Shown here: in pieces, positions 18,911 to 30,300 of the stretch
Layout: every line of letters begins with the position of its first letter
How positions within the stretch are numbered: position 1 is the first letter of the stretch
Assembly: GCA_903772945.1 (NCBI GenBank)
Contig: CAICTM010000737.1
Location: 1 to 50,704, forward strand
Source of the DNA: Seminavis robusta
Taxonomy: Eukaryota > Bacillariophyta > Bacillariophyceae > Naviculales > Naviculaceae
Reading direction: 5' to 3'
DNA length: 50,704 bases
Notes under the pieces: model-generated
Database searches by the model: none
What the model saw: the letters and a program-made list of their open reading frames with translations, nothing else
Told to the model about the DNA's origin: nothing
Position numbers and translations under genes: made by a program

Positions 18911-21789
18911 CTAAACCTCAACCTCATCTTGAATTCCAAACCTCTCTGCAAAACTGCCAAACGCTCGTTGCGCTTGCGATAGCAATAGACGACTCTGAGG
19001 AGCAGGGGCTTGCTGCTCGGCGGCGACCTCCTCGTATTCATCGGCAAAGCTTGCTTCTTCCAAAAGATTTTCTTGACTCTCGTGAAGTTTCTCCTCCCAT
19101 GTCGAAAGTTCTTTGCTCTCATGATTATACGATGATTCAGTTTCGCGATGTCCCGTACCGGTATGTTCCGAGAGTGACGTGAATCCGGAAAAGCCGGTCC
19201 CAATCGAATCTGTATTCACATAGACCCAGTACGTTGTCAATTGCCCTAACCCTTTGGCTACAATCTTGTCTTGTCGTTCTGTCAACCATTTTCCACAGCC
19301 AGAAGCCCTCAACGCTTCCGCAGTGCTGGCGGATACGTGAATCTTCCCAGGTTGTCCGTTCTGTTCCATTCGTGCGGCCGTGTTCATGCTGAAGAAAGAT
19401 AGCAATGATAGGTGAGTGCCCCAGTTGCTTGATGGGTCTACGATCGATGCATGAATTCTGTCGTTTGCTTACCTGTCACCGAACAGTTGGAATCGACCCT
19501 ATTGTAGAGTAGTGTAGAGGAGCCAGACAGACACAAGAGGGGAATGAGCAACTCATCCACAAACAGATGGGCGGGTACGTACACCAGCTAGCTAGCAGAC
19601 GTATCCAAGCTACCGTACTCACCTTTTCCCCTCTCAGAACGCCACCGGTGACACTTCCACTGTGCAGTCCCACTCTCAGGTTTAAATCTTTGGTGTCTTC
19701 TCCCAACCCTTCTGCCAAATCCAAGAGCAAAGCCTTCATCTTGACAAGACAATCTGTGGCGAATCTCGACATGACCCGGGCATGTTTTTTGACGGGAGTG
19801 GGGATGCCCACAACAGCCACATAACAGTCTCCGACTTTAATAAAAGCAAAGCACGATCGAGAGTGAGGTATCCTGGAGTATCAGCCAGGTTCTAGGAGGG
19901 CTTTCGGAATGCTTACCCGTTTCGACTTTGAAGACTCGTCTGCGCTTAGCGATTACATCAAAGGCATGGTAGACATGCTCCAAAAGTGTAAAGACTTGTG
20001 TCGGTTGCCGAGATTTGCTCCAAGCTGTAAAACCGACCATATCCATAAACAGGATCGTGGTATCCTCAAAGTGATCGGCAATGGGATTGCTTCCGTAGAG
20101 CGACTTGGAAAGCGCATTTGTTTCGGTAGATTCCTCCTGTTGCAACATCATGAGCGTCATGGGATCCATCATCAGGTCCGCGGTGCCCGCTGTGGTTACC
20201 GTGGGTGCCGTAGCCGCCATAAGTTCCACCCCCATTGTCATTTTGCCATCAAATACTTGTCCCTGTTGTTTCTTTCGTCGTTTGAGTGCCTGTTGTTTGA
20301 TCTTTTCGTCGTGCACCAATCGTTCAATGACATTTTCGGGAAAGAGTCCGGCAATGATTTTCCGTTCGGCTTGCGCCTTGTGTTTGGCCTCATGAATGGT
20401 TTCCATTTGTCTCATATTCCTCCATAAGAATGCTGCCAGAAAGAGTGTACAAAGCAAGATCATGACACCCCCAAAGACAGTGTCCGCAGTGTTGACTTGA
20501 AAGGTATCATCGCCGGGTAAGGGTGTCACGACGACTTTCCATGTCCCATGGGCAATGGGGATGTGGACCTCCTGGACTCGTCCATGGTGATTATTCTCTT
20601 GAATGACCTGTTGATAGTCCACTTCCACGGGAGGAAATGCCACGGTGGTGACGACCGTTCCATTCTCCAGTTTGGCTTGGAATTGTGCGGCTCCCAAGTA
20701 TACGGGTTCTCCCGTGGATCCCGGACGTGGAGTCATATCATAGACAAAGCACGCAATGGATTCCTTCTGTTCTTGGGCACGTCGTTCCAGCAGAGACGGA
20801 ATGCGCACGAGGATTCCTGCAATCTCCTTGAGCTTCTCCGTTTCATTGGGCTGCGGGATTCCGGGATGTCGGATAATGACGGAATAAAAGGCGCCCTCTT
20901 GCGTTTCCTGCACCACCTTGAGACGAGTCCCCAGCACGGGCTTTCGTGTTTCAATGGCCATATCAATCTCGTACTGCTGAAATGGATGACTGTAGGTATC
21001 CAAGCCCAAAGCTCGGGCATTGGGAATGACCGGTTCCGAGTAATGCACGGGGAAGTAAAAGGGCGCCTCTTCTGCTTGCATCAAGAACTTGACTCCGACT
21101 TTGCCCGTTTCGGGGTCGACGACGCCCTTGAATCCCTTGAAGCCAGTGTAATTGACACTGTTGGGAGGATAGTTTTCGTCGTAATACGTCTTGGCCTCGG
21201 CTTCGTATGCCGGTCGTTCTTCGTGGGTGACATTGAAGAGACACTGTGCGGCTCCAAAACGGAGTCCTCCGCTGGTCAAGTACTCGAAAAAAGTCTTGAA
21301 CTCGGCGCGAGTCGTCTTGCGATTGTGACAAACATTGTGGACGCTGCGGGCGGCGACTTCGTATTCCTGTGGGTATGTGGGTAGCAGCAGTAGCCAAACA
21401 ACGTAAGGTGAGTGCCTGATGACTAGCTAGCTAGACAAAGCTAGAGTACGGTAGTCTAGCTAGATAGACGCAACCGTATGAACTTTTGAACTCACCTGCA
21501 CCGTGTTGGCAAGGTCCTTGGTCAATTGAGTGGCTCGAAGTTCAAAGTGCTCGTCTTGTTGGTCTTTCTCCTTTTGAATCCCCAAGATAAGGAAAGCAAT
21601 CCCTCCCGCAATTCCCACCAACAAGACCAAGGCCACCAACCATTTGCTGCGACGAATCGTGGGAGTGATGGAAGAAAAGCTCACATTGTCATCCTCTTCT
21701 TCTTCGTCCATGAACTCGTCCGTAGAGTCTTCCTCCTCGAGGACTGCCGACATGTCCAAGTCTATAGTCTTGCTGTTGTGGCTGCTCAT
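18911..21789 (-). CDS. Receptor-type class III nucleotide cyclase without phosphodiesterase
   Basis: Five exons: 21789-21496, 21366-19917, 19834-19623, 19498-19473 (26-nt microexon) and 19388-18911; all junctions are GT-AG and phases agree, giving 819 aa. Residues 1-46 are acidic and cytosolic; TM1 is about 50-71; residues 80-393 form the extracytoplasmic sensor, CHASE-like in position and length; TM2 is about 395-413. A helix with LFPENVIERL leads to the cyclase domain (about 533-715). D540 (FMDMVGF) and D584 (VGDCYVAV) are the metal aspartates; N663 and R667 in MNTAARME are the transition-state pair. The base-selecting positions carry Glu (KVET, E580; guanylate-type) and Gln (Q656, where guanylate cyclases have Cys and adenylate cyclases Asp), so the nucleotide is uncertain. 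The C-terminus (720-819) is Ser/Glu-rich with no PDE. It would convert an external signal into cAMP or cGMP. Confidence 0.88.
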
Positions 21790-21911
21790 GCTATTCTATG
21801 CTATGGTTGCTTTGTATATTATGATGTTGCTGGTGTTTTTGTGGGATAGATGTTATGTGGGTAGGTATGATAGATTCCCTGTTCTTTCCGCCGGTCAGTT
21901 ACTTACTTTTT

Positions 21912-21952
21912 GTGTTACCCCACACGGAAAGTCTTTTTGTGTAACCCTACAC
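21912..21952. promoter_or_regulatory. Paired GTGT-ACAC dyads upstream of the solo cyclase
   Basis: GTGTTACCCCACAC (21912-21925) and GTGTAACCCTACAC (21939-21952) are near-identical 14-mers, each with GTGT/ACAC dyad symmetry, 27 bp apart and about 120-165 bp upstream of the ATG at 21789. Both are preceded by CTTTTT or TCTTTTT. The arrangement suggests a paired transcription-factor site, but there is no independent proof. Confidence 0.35.
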
Positions 21953-23237
21953 GTGTGTACCCCAAGAATTGAAGTTGCGGGAATCTTCAATCGTTGTTTG
22001 CATGTTATCGTTATCTGGCTCTTTGGAATAATGACTGAAAATAATATAAGAATGACTGAATGTGGATGAAATCTGGAAGACTCGACTCGACTCTACAGCG
22101 CTGGTACATTTGAATAATAGATAGAGGACGTAATCTGGAAGATTTGCTGAACTTGTAAGCATGACTCAAAGTGGAATATCCACCCAAACCACCAGTTTGC
22201 ACCTTGGAGAAAGCTCTCGAACAGACAGCCATTACCCGCAACTCCATTGTCTCAAACCCGAAGCAAGACCAAGAAAAGTGATGTAAGAGCTGACGGAAGA
22301 AAGTTGAAAGTTGACTGTTGACAGCGGAATCGCTGCTGTACTACTGAGTGCTGTAGACGAAGTTAAAAATATTATGAATACGATTGCGAGTACGGTACGT
22401 ACGGTACTGGCTTGAATGTATCATACGTACTCTCAGTACCGTAGTACGGCTACCAGTAGGTACGATACTAGCTAGTAGTACTGGTATGTACTAATAACGA
22501 AAATCCTATGTCTCATAATTTAGCCCATAATTGTTACGAGGTATGACCGGAATGTTTCCAGCGATCGGGATGCTGAAGAGCCTGCTTTTGGCTTTTGGAT
22601 GCACAGTTCCAGCCATTGTTAAGTCATTTCAGAAGCCTGAACGGGCAACGTCACCTTCAAGCCTTCAAGTCATTTTGGATTGTCATTTCCAATTTCCAGT
22701 TGTTATTGAAAGGATACCCCAGGACTTGTTACAGGGGTGCTGGCCAATATGCCTGAAATGGGGTCGGTCTTCTTCCTATCGCTTTAAAGAATTGCTCAAC
22801 AGCCCATGATTGCAGTCAGGGGTACCGGTACCGGTACTCGTACTAGCTAGTAGGTGGCCTGGGGTTAAGCCTGACGTTAAATTGGAGCAGGGAGCATGCC
22901 CAGTGAGAGAGAGAGCATGGGCAGATGGGCAGCCATCCTTTTGGCCTGAAGTCAAAACGTCCCCCGAATATTAGGAGAGATGGAACCCGTACCGTATTTG
23001 GAATCCTCCATCTTTGCTGTCTACCAGGTAGCTAGCTAGCCTTTGTTTAGCTTGTGTCTAGCTAGTGAGCCTAACCCCGTATCTAGCTACTAGCTAGCAG
23101 AAACGTTCTTCTGATCCAGACAAGTCGGGGTTTACCAGGCGCACTCGTCGAGTGAGGGCCAGTTACTGAGCCTTGCTTGCTTGGTGATCGAGTTGGCCAA
23201 AGTGGCCAGGGCTTTCTTGCAAGCATCTGCCACCATA
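21953..23237. other. Palindrome-rich intergenic stretch
   Basis: No supportable gene. Between 22380 and 22500 the sequence is dominated by TACGGTAC, GTACCGTA, TACGTAC and CTAGCTAG. GGTACCGGTACCGGTAC lies near 22820, and GTAGCTAGCTAGC clusters occur near 23027 and 23080. A 92-codon frame at 22531 starts at TTG and shows no motif. Confidence 0.4.
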
Positions 23238-23975
23238 CGAGTTTGCACTCGTACTAAACACCACACTGGAACAGCCACAATACACAGACAACCCTCTCCA
23301 TCATGAAGATTTTCCAGCAAGCAGCCATCTCCCTTGTCATGATTATGATTGTTGCCTTTGCTTGGTCTCAGCAGGTTTCTGCAGCACAGCACAGTTCGTG
23401 GTGGAAACCTGCCAAGCCCCCAATGTTCCCCAGATGGGGCCAGAGACGTGGAGCCTGGTTGACAGCGCGGCTACTGCACGGAATGCTATGAGGGCATGTG
23501 GCACCAATTTCAGTGTGGGCCGGCAGGTTTTGGTGTGCCTTTGCATGTGTTTGATGCGGCTACTAAGCAAGAGGTGCACGGACTAGTATTGCCAGGACTG
23601 AATGAGAATGGAATCACCAGTACAACATGTAACTGGCTGATGTCAAACGGTGTTTTCAGCCACTTGTTGTGCTTGAGTGTTTGTGAAAACAGAACAAGAG
23701 GATTGAATGGTGTAGGGTAACCCCAGCCAGCCAGTAGTGGAATGATTCAATGATGAAAGGTAGTTAAGTTAAAGTTTGCTTTGTCTAGAAGAATTGGCAT
23801 TGATGCAGCTGGGAATCTGCTTCCTGAAGTGTTGCATGGCAATGGGATACAACGGCATGATCAAGCAAAAGCCACAGTCTCCTGCTGTCAACACTTTGCT
23901 TTAGTAGTAGAAAGCAAGCTAACCAAAGATCTTTTGAAGCAGCTTGGCCGGGCCTTTTTTGTCACTTCCACAGTG
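23238..23975. repeat. Segmental duplication, copy 2
   Basis: Counterpart of 17588-18360. Here the block runs into the complete amine oxidase gene, so this is the likely parental location of the amine-oxidase fragment seen in copy 1. Confidence 0.75.
23303..23601 (+). pseudogene. Small secreted Cys-rich protein, multiply disabled (copy 2)
   Basis: ATG 23303 starts a good signal peptide (AAISLVMIMIVAFAWSQQ). Compared with copy 1, a 2-nt deletion near 23385 shifts the frame. In the shifted frame TGA occurs at 23460-23462. The conserved domain YCTECYEGMWHQFQCGPAGF and HVFDAATK is then followed by a 2-nt insertion near 23568, and the expected RCTD is followed by TAG before YCQD. Two frameshifts and two stops make this clearly dead. 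Confidence 0.65.
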
Positions 23976-25349
23976 CTTGGCAGCATTTTTGGCGGCATCA
24001 ATGCCCGTCAAGTAGGCCCCATGAGTGGTGGCAAAGTATTTTTCGGAACACGCTTCTCCGGCAAAAAAGACCTTGTTGTCGACGGGATCGTTCAAGATTC
24101 GGTGGTACAGATGCTTGGCCCCAATGGCATTGAACGAAAACGAACCGTAGGCGAATTCGTCTTGTCCCCATTTGGTAATGACACATTGACACGGCTCGGG
24201 CACATCCTGGGGTGCAAAGATGGTCTTGAGCTCCGACATGACCGAATCTTGAATCTCTTGATTGGATTTGGCTTCCAACTTGCGTGCTATGTGGCCCACC
24301 GTGTTTGCGCACAGAATTCGCTTGCCTCCCTCTGGACGGAGACAAACAATTTCGGTCCAGAGTCCTTGTGGTTTCTCGGGATCTTCTCCGGTGACGATGC
24401 GTTCAATCCACTCCTTGTCGGCCGGCCAGGGCAATTCGGCGTCGTCGTCAAAGAGCAGCATGCACTTGTTGAGGACTCCCATGCCCATGCGGTCAATGAC
24501 CAATTGTTTGTTGCTGGGCAACGGAGGATTAAAGGTAATGACGTTGGCCTTGAGGACCCCCAAGGGTACCGTGACAATGACGGCACTTGCTACAATCTTG
24601 TGGGACGCTCCATCAGCAGTAGTATAGGTTACGACGACACCGTCGTCATGTTCATAGTCAATGGCAGTGACTTTGGACTGGCAATGAACACAGTGTAGAA
24701 TGTCCTTGGCATAATGCTTCAAGACGGCGCTATATCCACTGTCCGTGGCATTGGCCAGGGTAACATCTCCTCCCTTGAATTCTCCATCAGAATCGAACCA
24801 AAACATGCTAATTTCGTCCAACGATGCCGCCATGTCTTGTTCAAATTCCGCGTCACAAATGTACCTCATAAAACGCCGTTGTTCGTCGGTGGCGTTGATT
24901 TTATTCAAAAATGCATCGACGGTCTTTTGCAGCGTCCAATCATTGTCCACATCGTCTTGTTTATGCTCGACGTACTTTTTGAATCCACTCTTGCCGTTCA
25001 TCAAGTACCCCCACATTTTGTCCGCTTCCTTGAGCGACATTTGCGAGCAGGATCCATCGGGCTGATCTTTCCACAGCGTCCGCGCTTCGTAATCCGCTTC
25101 CTTGGTTTTTACGCCAGACGCCTTGGCAATGTCGTAAATCGGATTCTTTTTGATGCCGTGGATCCACGCGGCTCCCCATTCCAGTGGAGTCACTCCGTCA
25201 GCGCCAGTATCCGTCCAACAGCGACCTCCGATGCGATTGCGGCCTTCCAGAATACAGCAATCGACATTTTGGTCGCACAACTCTTTGGCGGCGGCCAATC
25301 CGGCCCATCCGGCACCAATCACTACCACGCCTGTTTGTTGTTCCGGCAT
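23919..25349 (-). CDS. FAD-dependent amine oxidase (polyamine oxidase-like)
   Basis: Single exon, 476 aa. The ADP-binding motif GAGWAGLAAA begins at residue 12, with the acidic end in LEGRNRIGGRC (about 34-44). ATPLEWGAAWIHG-type sequence (about 54-65) is the second flavin-contact segment. VTVPLGVLKA (about 265-274) and the C-terminal VFFAGEACSEKYFATTHGAY followed by LTGIDAAKNAA are the standard end of flavin amine oxidases. It would oxidise the amino group of polyamines or related amines, producing H2O2 and an aldehyde. There is no signal peptide, and the C-terminus KIFG does not match a peroxisomal SKL signal, so a cytosolic location is likely. Length equals the usual 470-500. A fragment of its 3' end is duplicated at 18290-18356. 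Confidence 0.9.
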   Translation of the reverse strand: MPEQQTGVVVIGAGWAGLAAAKELCDQNVDCCILEGRNRIGGRCWTDTGADGVTPLEWGAAWIHGIKKNPIYDIAKASGVKTKEADYEARTLWKDQPDGSCSQMSLKEADKMWGYLMNGKSGFKKYVEHKQDDVDNDWTLQKTVDAFLNKINATDEQRRFMRYICDAEFEQDMAASLDEISMFWFDSDGEFKGGDVTLANATDSGYSAVLKHYAKDILHCVHCQSKVTAIDYEHDDGVVVTYTTADGASHKIVASAVIVTVPLGVLKANVITFNPPLPSNKQLVIDRMGMGVLNKCMLLFDDDAELPWPADKEWIERIVTGEDPEKPQGLWTEIVCLRPEGGKRILCANTVGHIARKLEAKSNQEIQDSVMSELKTIFAPQDVPEPCQCVITKWGQDEFAYGSFSFNAIGAKHLYHRILNDPVDNKVFFAGEACSEKYFATTHGAYLTGIDAAKNAAKHCGSDKKGPAKLLQKIFG

Positions 25350-26121
25350 GATGATAGTAATAATCGGTAAGTACGCAAGTAGAAAGTAGAGGATGCAAAT
25401 AGTACAGCTGCTACTAAACTAATCAATGAAATAGAAATGGATCGATGGGATACATGTATGTACACTGTGATTGTGGCTGCCACTCTTTTGATGGGATGTT
25501 CCTTCATGCTGCCTTCTCATTTTTCTTGTGCCAGGCTTGCACCTGGTGTAAAAAATGTTCCGAGAAAGATCCAAAAGATACGGGTCGGATTGCATCGTGG
25601 AAGATGAAAGATCGTGGAACCGAACGCGGCGAGGAAAGCTACCGCAGCTGGAAATGGTGGGCGAGCGGCGACCTTTCGTCATGATATCATTGGGAAGCCA
25701 CTAAGTCGACAGACAGGGGTACTGTACTGTATGGGAACAGTATGTCTCGGCTCTGGTTCCCTATATACCGTATAGAAGCAAGGAGGGGCAAGCACCACTT
25801 GGTACTACCGTACGGACGACGCCTACCGGTAGCTGTGGTCGCTACGTGCGGTACTGCCCGGAGCCAACAACCAGCAATGATGGGTGCCTTTCTTCTAGCT
25901 AGACCCATCGCAGCATGAAGAAGTACATTTTGTGGCTCCTCTCGAACGAAGCCACGACGCGCAGGCACCGTGCCGGCCAGAGCTCTACCACAGCACGGTG
26001 TCTTCCTTCAGTGTACGGCCAGACCCACCGTACAATCAGGCACGCCACAGCAACATGTTTTCACACACTGTACAGTAACTAATTATTAATATTACACATA
26101 TATATATGGAAGCCCGCTTAC
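25350..26121. other. Intergenic stretch, no gene seen
   Basis: This includes the amine oxidase upstream region and the sirtuin 3' flank. An 80-codon frame at 25445-25684 lacks similarity. AATTATTAATATTACACATA at about 26078 is AT-rich, next to the sirtuin stop. Confidence 0.35.
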
Positions 26122-27384
26122 TCAAAGTGCCCGGTAAAGCTCGTCAATCTTTTTAATGGCGCGCAAACCCCTTGACACGATGGGAATCAAACAGGGGCGC
26201 ACATCCTCTTCGGTGCCGGGAGATTCTTCGGGTGATGGGTTGATCCGCACCAGAACGACTTCTCCGCCCTTACTGGTGACGTCCCGGACCATGCTTTGAG
26301 ACTCGTCACGGCAGGTTGGCACATTCAGGCCACATCCAATTTCCAAAATACAAACCTTGAGCGGCTTGTTGTTTTTGCGTTCGTGGCACAAATCCAAGAC
26401 GGCTTCTTTCCACAAGCTCCAGCGCTCGCCCTGTGCAATATCTCGCTTCCATCTCGAGTCTTGGAACATGAGGACCGCAGGGCGGGCGTATTTTTGACAG
26501 AAACGGCACTGCGGCCAGTTGGACGAAACAATTTCCTCCTTTTTGTCCGTACCCGTAGGTGTCACTGCTGGTGTGCACCAATTGTTGGGTTCCTTGGGGG
26601 GTGGCATGTTCTTGAGAGGTTGTGTCCTACGGCTGCCTCCGGTCTGTCCAATGTGCGCCACACCATCCTCGCTTGTTGTTGTTGCCTGTGCTGCTGCCGA
26701 GTTCTTGGTAGGATTATGGTTGGAGGCAATGCGAGGAGCCAGCATGGTTTCCGTGCTGACTTGAAAGGAGTATTTCAAAGGTGCTCGAAAGACTCCTGCA
26801 GGGCAGTACGGATCCGAGCATTGCCAAGATTCGATATTTCCATGGCATTCATGGATCTCTTGGGCCTCGAAAACGTCATGAAAATGAGAGTCCACGTTGG
26901 ATGTGAAGCTAAAGAAGGCACCTGCTGGGCTGGCGGATGGTGGCACCATGTAAGGAGCATATCGCATTACAATTTCTTCGTCAAAGGGACGTCGTTCTTC
27001 TACTTTGCGAGCAATTCCAGCGGAAATAGCCTTCGCGACAGTACCAGTGGCCGCAGTTTTTTTGTCTTGTTTCCATTGGTGGAGGATGGAATAGCCCTCG
27101 TGTGGCTGGGTGTCGCGGTAATCGTTGAAACACTGCCCCCAAAAGCCGTAAAATAGCTCCGGATTGTCCGACAGCAAATCAGGCCGGCAGATATCGGCGT
27201 AATCCAAGCCACGGGCCTGATAGGCGGGAACTCGGGCCACATCGGCGTAGACAGCCAGGCCACTATCGGCACTGAACCCGGCACCCGTAAACAGCAAAAA
27301 GACATCTGCCTCGGCCAACGCCTTGGCTGCTTTCTCGCAGTTGCTGTCAAAGTCTTTGTCGAGAAAGTTTTCGGTATTTTGCAT
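26122..27384 (-). CDS. Divergent SIR2-family NAD-dependent deacylase (sirtuin)
   Basis: 420 aa from the ATG at 27384. The frame is open upstream to 28029, but that extension has no ATG at its end and no recognisable fold, so I exclude it; an N-terminal targeting extension is possible. GAGFSADSGL (34-43) is the NAD loop, TSNVDSH (161-167) the TQNID-equivalent, H181 in CHGN the catalytic base, and C189/C194 with C293/C296 the zinc ligands. Two features are unusual. About 98 low-complexity residues separate the two Cys pairs, and the conserved Phe-Arg after the NAD loop (SGIPDFR in standard sirtuins) is replaced by VYADV. EIGCGLNVPT (348-357) replaces the GTS-L-V-P motif. These changes place it in a separate algal or protist branch; deacylase activity is inferred. 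Confidence 0.82.
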   Translation of the reverse strand: MQNTENFLDKDFDSNCEKAAKALAEADVFLLFTGAGFSADSGLAVYADVARVPAYQARGLDYADICRPDLLSDNPELFYGFWGQCFNDYRDTQPHEGYSILHQWKQDKKTAATGTVAKAISAGIARKVEERRPFDEEIVMRYAPYMVPPSASPAGAFFSFTSNVDSHFHDVFEAQEIHECHGNIESWQCSDPYCPAGVFRAPLKYSFQVSTETMLAPRIASNHNPTKNSAAAQATTTSEDGVAHIGQTGGSRRTQPLKNMPPPKEPNNWCTPAVTPTGTDKKEEIVSSNWPQCRFCQKYARPAVLMFQDSRWKRDIAQGERWSLWKEAVLDLCHERKNNKPLKVCILEIGCGLNVPTCRDESQSMVRDVTSKGGEVVLVRINPSPEESPGTEEDVRPCLIPIVSRGLRAIKKIDELYRAL

Positions 27385-30300
27385 GGCGCTTATGGACGGG
27401 CTCAGTTTGAAGTTTCCTGCCGGTGTCGCTGATTGTGATGTTCTGGCCCTTTTTGGTTCAATCAACAGCTTTTCACAGAGGTAGCGGTTTGTCACGACGA
27501 ATGAGCAATCCGATATTTTTGTGTCTAACGTGGTATTTATAGGATTGCGGTTGTTGAGTTTGTTTACCACGTCTCGGTCATCCGCAAGTCTGAAGGGTGC
27601 AATACTGTACTTCCTTGGATCTTTTGGCAGGAGATCGGGTCGTCGGGTCTGAAAGATCTTCAGAGAGACCGGCGCGGTGCGTGGAACATGCAAGTTCAAA
27701 GCCGCATTGTGGAACCTTGCTGTTGTGAATGATGACCTCTGACAAGCTCCCCGGAGCAGCACTGCACGACTCGTAAAGTAGAGTAGAGGGTTAGGACATG
27801 GTGGAGAAACTTGGCCATTTAATGAGCCTACCGGCTCCACTGCCCAAGGGTGCCACTCGTGATTGCAAGAATCATGAGTGGGAACCAAGGCACAGATGAA
27901 GCAGTCACGGGAGACTAGGAGTCCCGCGTGATTGTGCAACATTCGGCCAACCCAAAAGCCAAAAGTGGGCCAGGGTGGGAGTGGAGCGGGGTGGGAAAAG
28001 GAAGAGAAGGAGAGGCCTGGAGTAGACAAGGCCTCTCTAGAAGGTTTTGACTAAGGTTGGTTAGTCTTGGCAGGTTTCTTTGTGAAGAAGAATCTGTGTG
28101 ATGGTAGGAGGCGCCTGAGTGAGTGGAAGAAACTTGTCGTAGGTTCCAGCCTGGAAGGTGTAGGCACCGGGAAGTCAACTAATCAAAAGTACACCAGAGT
28201 CCAGTGAACTGCGCAGCGCTGGTATCTAAGATGTAGACAACGTTCGTTGTTCTCCGCACGCACCAGTGATACAATCACTTCCATTTTCCCAGCCTGTCGG
28301 TCCGCCATGGCCAGTGCCATGGATCTCGAGGCTCGTGTCTTACGACTCGATCGCTCATATTATCGCCTCGCGTGCAAATGCATGAGGACCTGCATTGCAA
28401 TAGGTATGACACCTATTGATGTACATGTAACAGACTTGGACTGTCTCTCTTACTGCAACAAAGATCCAAACAAAGTTTTAGCCAACCAAGAAAAGAGACA
28501 ATTTCCAAGTATAAAGCCCCGTGCGAATCCAATCGCGCCTCCTTCCATCGAATCCAATCGCGCCTCCTTCCATCGAATCTAGCTAGTAGACTACAGCGTA
28601 GTCTATGAATAGAATCATGCGGAATGATCGTCGGACAAAGCATCCAAAACTTGACGGGACTGCACTGTCAAATTCACGAACCAGTACAGTACCGTGCAGC
28701 TGTTCGGTACCGGTACGACACCGCAATGCACGGCATCATGAGCGACCACGCAAGCCAAACACAGTTTGGCGAACAAATAAATATGATACGTAAATCATGG
28801 GCTCTTTCCAAATTCATCGCGGTCAGCCGCAGCCAAGGCCCACTAACAGGTTGTGGACTGTCCCTCAATCCTGACCGAATGTCGGTACGCACCTCATTGC
28901 AAGGGAGCAAAACATGCACATACCGGTACCAAGCATTCTAAAATAGTTTAACCTCGGTATTTTAAAATACGCACCTCCTTCCCTGCCGTACCAGTACCCC
29001 CTTGTTTCGTCTCTTCTTTTAAAAAGCAAACCAGCTAACATGTACCAGCAGTCTAGAACTACCGTTCCACATTAGTCCTTCACAAAGAAAGTGGCGAGAG
29101 CCGCAAAAGCTAGATCAAGAATAGTAGCAGGGCACTTCATACATCCAGAAAAAGCTGAAAAGGAGCCACCCTCAGGCAGCACCAGCACCCGAGATTCTGC
29201 TTTGCTTTCTCTTGGGACTGAGTCGAGTCTAGCTCACCGGCAGCTGTTGTTTGTGACATCTGTTGGCTGACCCAGCCAGACAAGAAGTTGCGCTGGCCTG
29301 GACGTTACAAGGGGGACAATCTACCCATGCTTAAGTAGCATTTGTCGTCGTCATCGATGCATGTCATTCTGTTGCAGTCAAGCAAGAAGTGGGAAAGCAA
29401 CAAAGCAACCAGCAACACACCACTTGCCGCACAAAAAGTTCAAAGGCCTGTGCAAATGTGCAAATAATGGCTCCAACGCTCGAACCATGGCATCACGACC
29501 CAGCCAGGCTCGTTCCCTGGTCTCTGGCATTTATTGGATGTTTGGCAATAGTGGATCCAATGGCTTCTATCTCTCCTCTAATCTTGTGGAATAGCTTGGA
29601 AATAATACAATAATCCTGAAGGCTTTTCAGTGGGCAAGCAAGGGTATAAAGTGCGGTCATGGATGACTTCTTTTCTTTGGGATGGGAAAGAGTCCGAGGG
29701 CAAACTGCAACAAGGTTGGGTTTCCAGTAGCCAGAGCCATCGAGCCAGCTGGAGCTCTGCTTGTCAAGTCGTCACGCCGTCAAGCAGCTGCGCAGAAACG
29801 GATACATGTACGGAACTGCATGTGGTTGGGTGTTGGGTTATCGCACTGTCAGTTTTCTTGCCACTGCTGAATAGTATTTATTATGGGTCTAAGGAAGGGT
29901 GTTGGGCACAGGCACATCGAGCAGCTCTCCAAGTACGGTTTCTTGAGTCACTTAAGTCTTGTTTAGGAGATAAAAGAAAGACTCGGAGAGAACACGAGAA
30001 CACATTGAAGCAGGGGCAACAAGGTACTTGCAGTAGGTCTACACCATTAACAGCTACTAGCTAGCAATAGAGTACTCCTACATCGGATTCGCTTGGAGGA
30101 CATTATTGTTGGCTCTTGTCAATTTTCTTGGGAACAGCCAAGACTTATTAGGGTCACAGCGTCACAGCTACCGATACGATAGCGGCTCATGTTGAATGAA
30201 TTCAATCCAAAAAGAAGCTTCAGATACCACAGAGACAGTGTAGACTCTACCAATACGGTACGGCTACTATTAATAATACGGAGTACTCCAGATTGTAGCC

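Noticed and set aside
18580..19203. 207-codon minus-strand frame overlapping the last cyclase exon
   Set aside because: It is an alternative frame over the true exon 19388-18911 and carries no motif.
22531..22809. 92-codon frame starting at TTG
   Set aside because: There is no ATG in a good context at its start and no family resemblance, and it lies in palindrome-rich noncoding DNA.
27385..28029. N-terminal extension of the sirtuin frame
   Set aside because: It lacks an ATG at its 5' end, and the composition (Pro, Cys, His scattered) does not look like a targeting peptide or fold; the ATG at 27384 precedes the domain directly.
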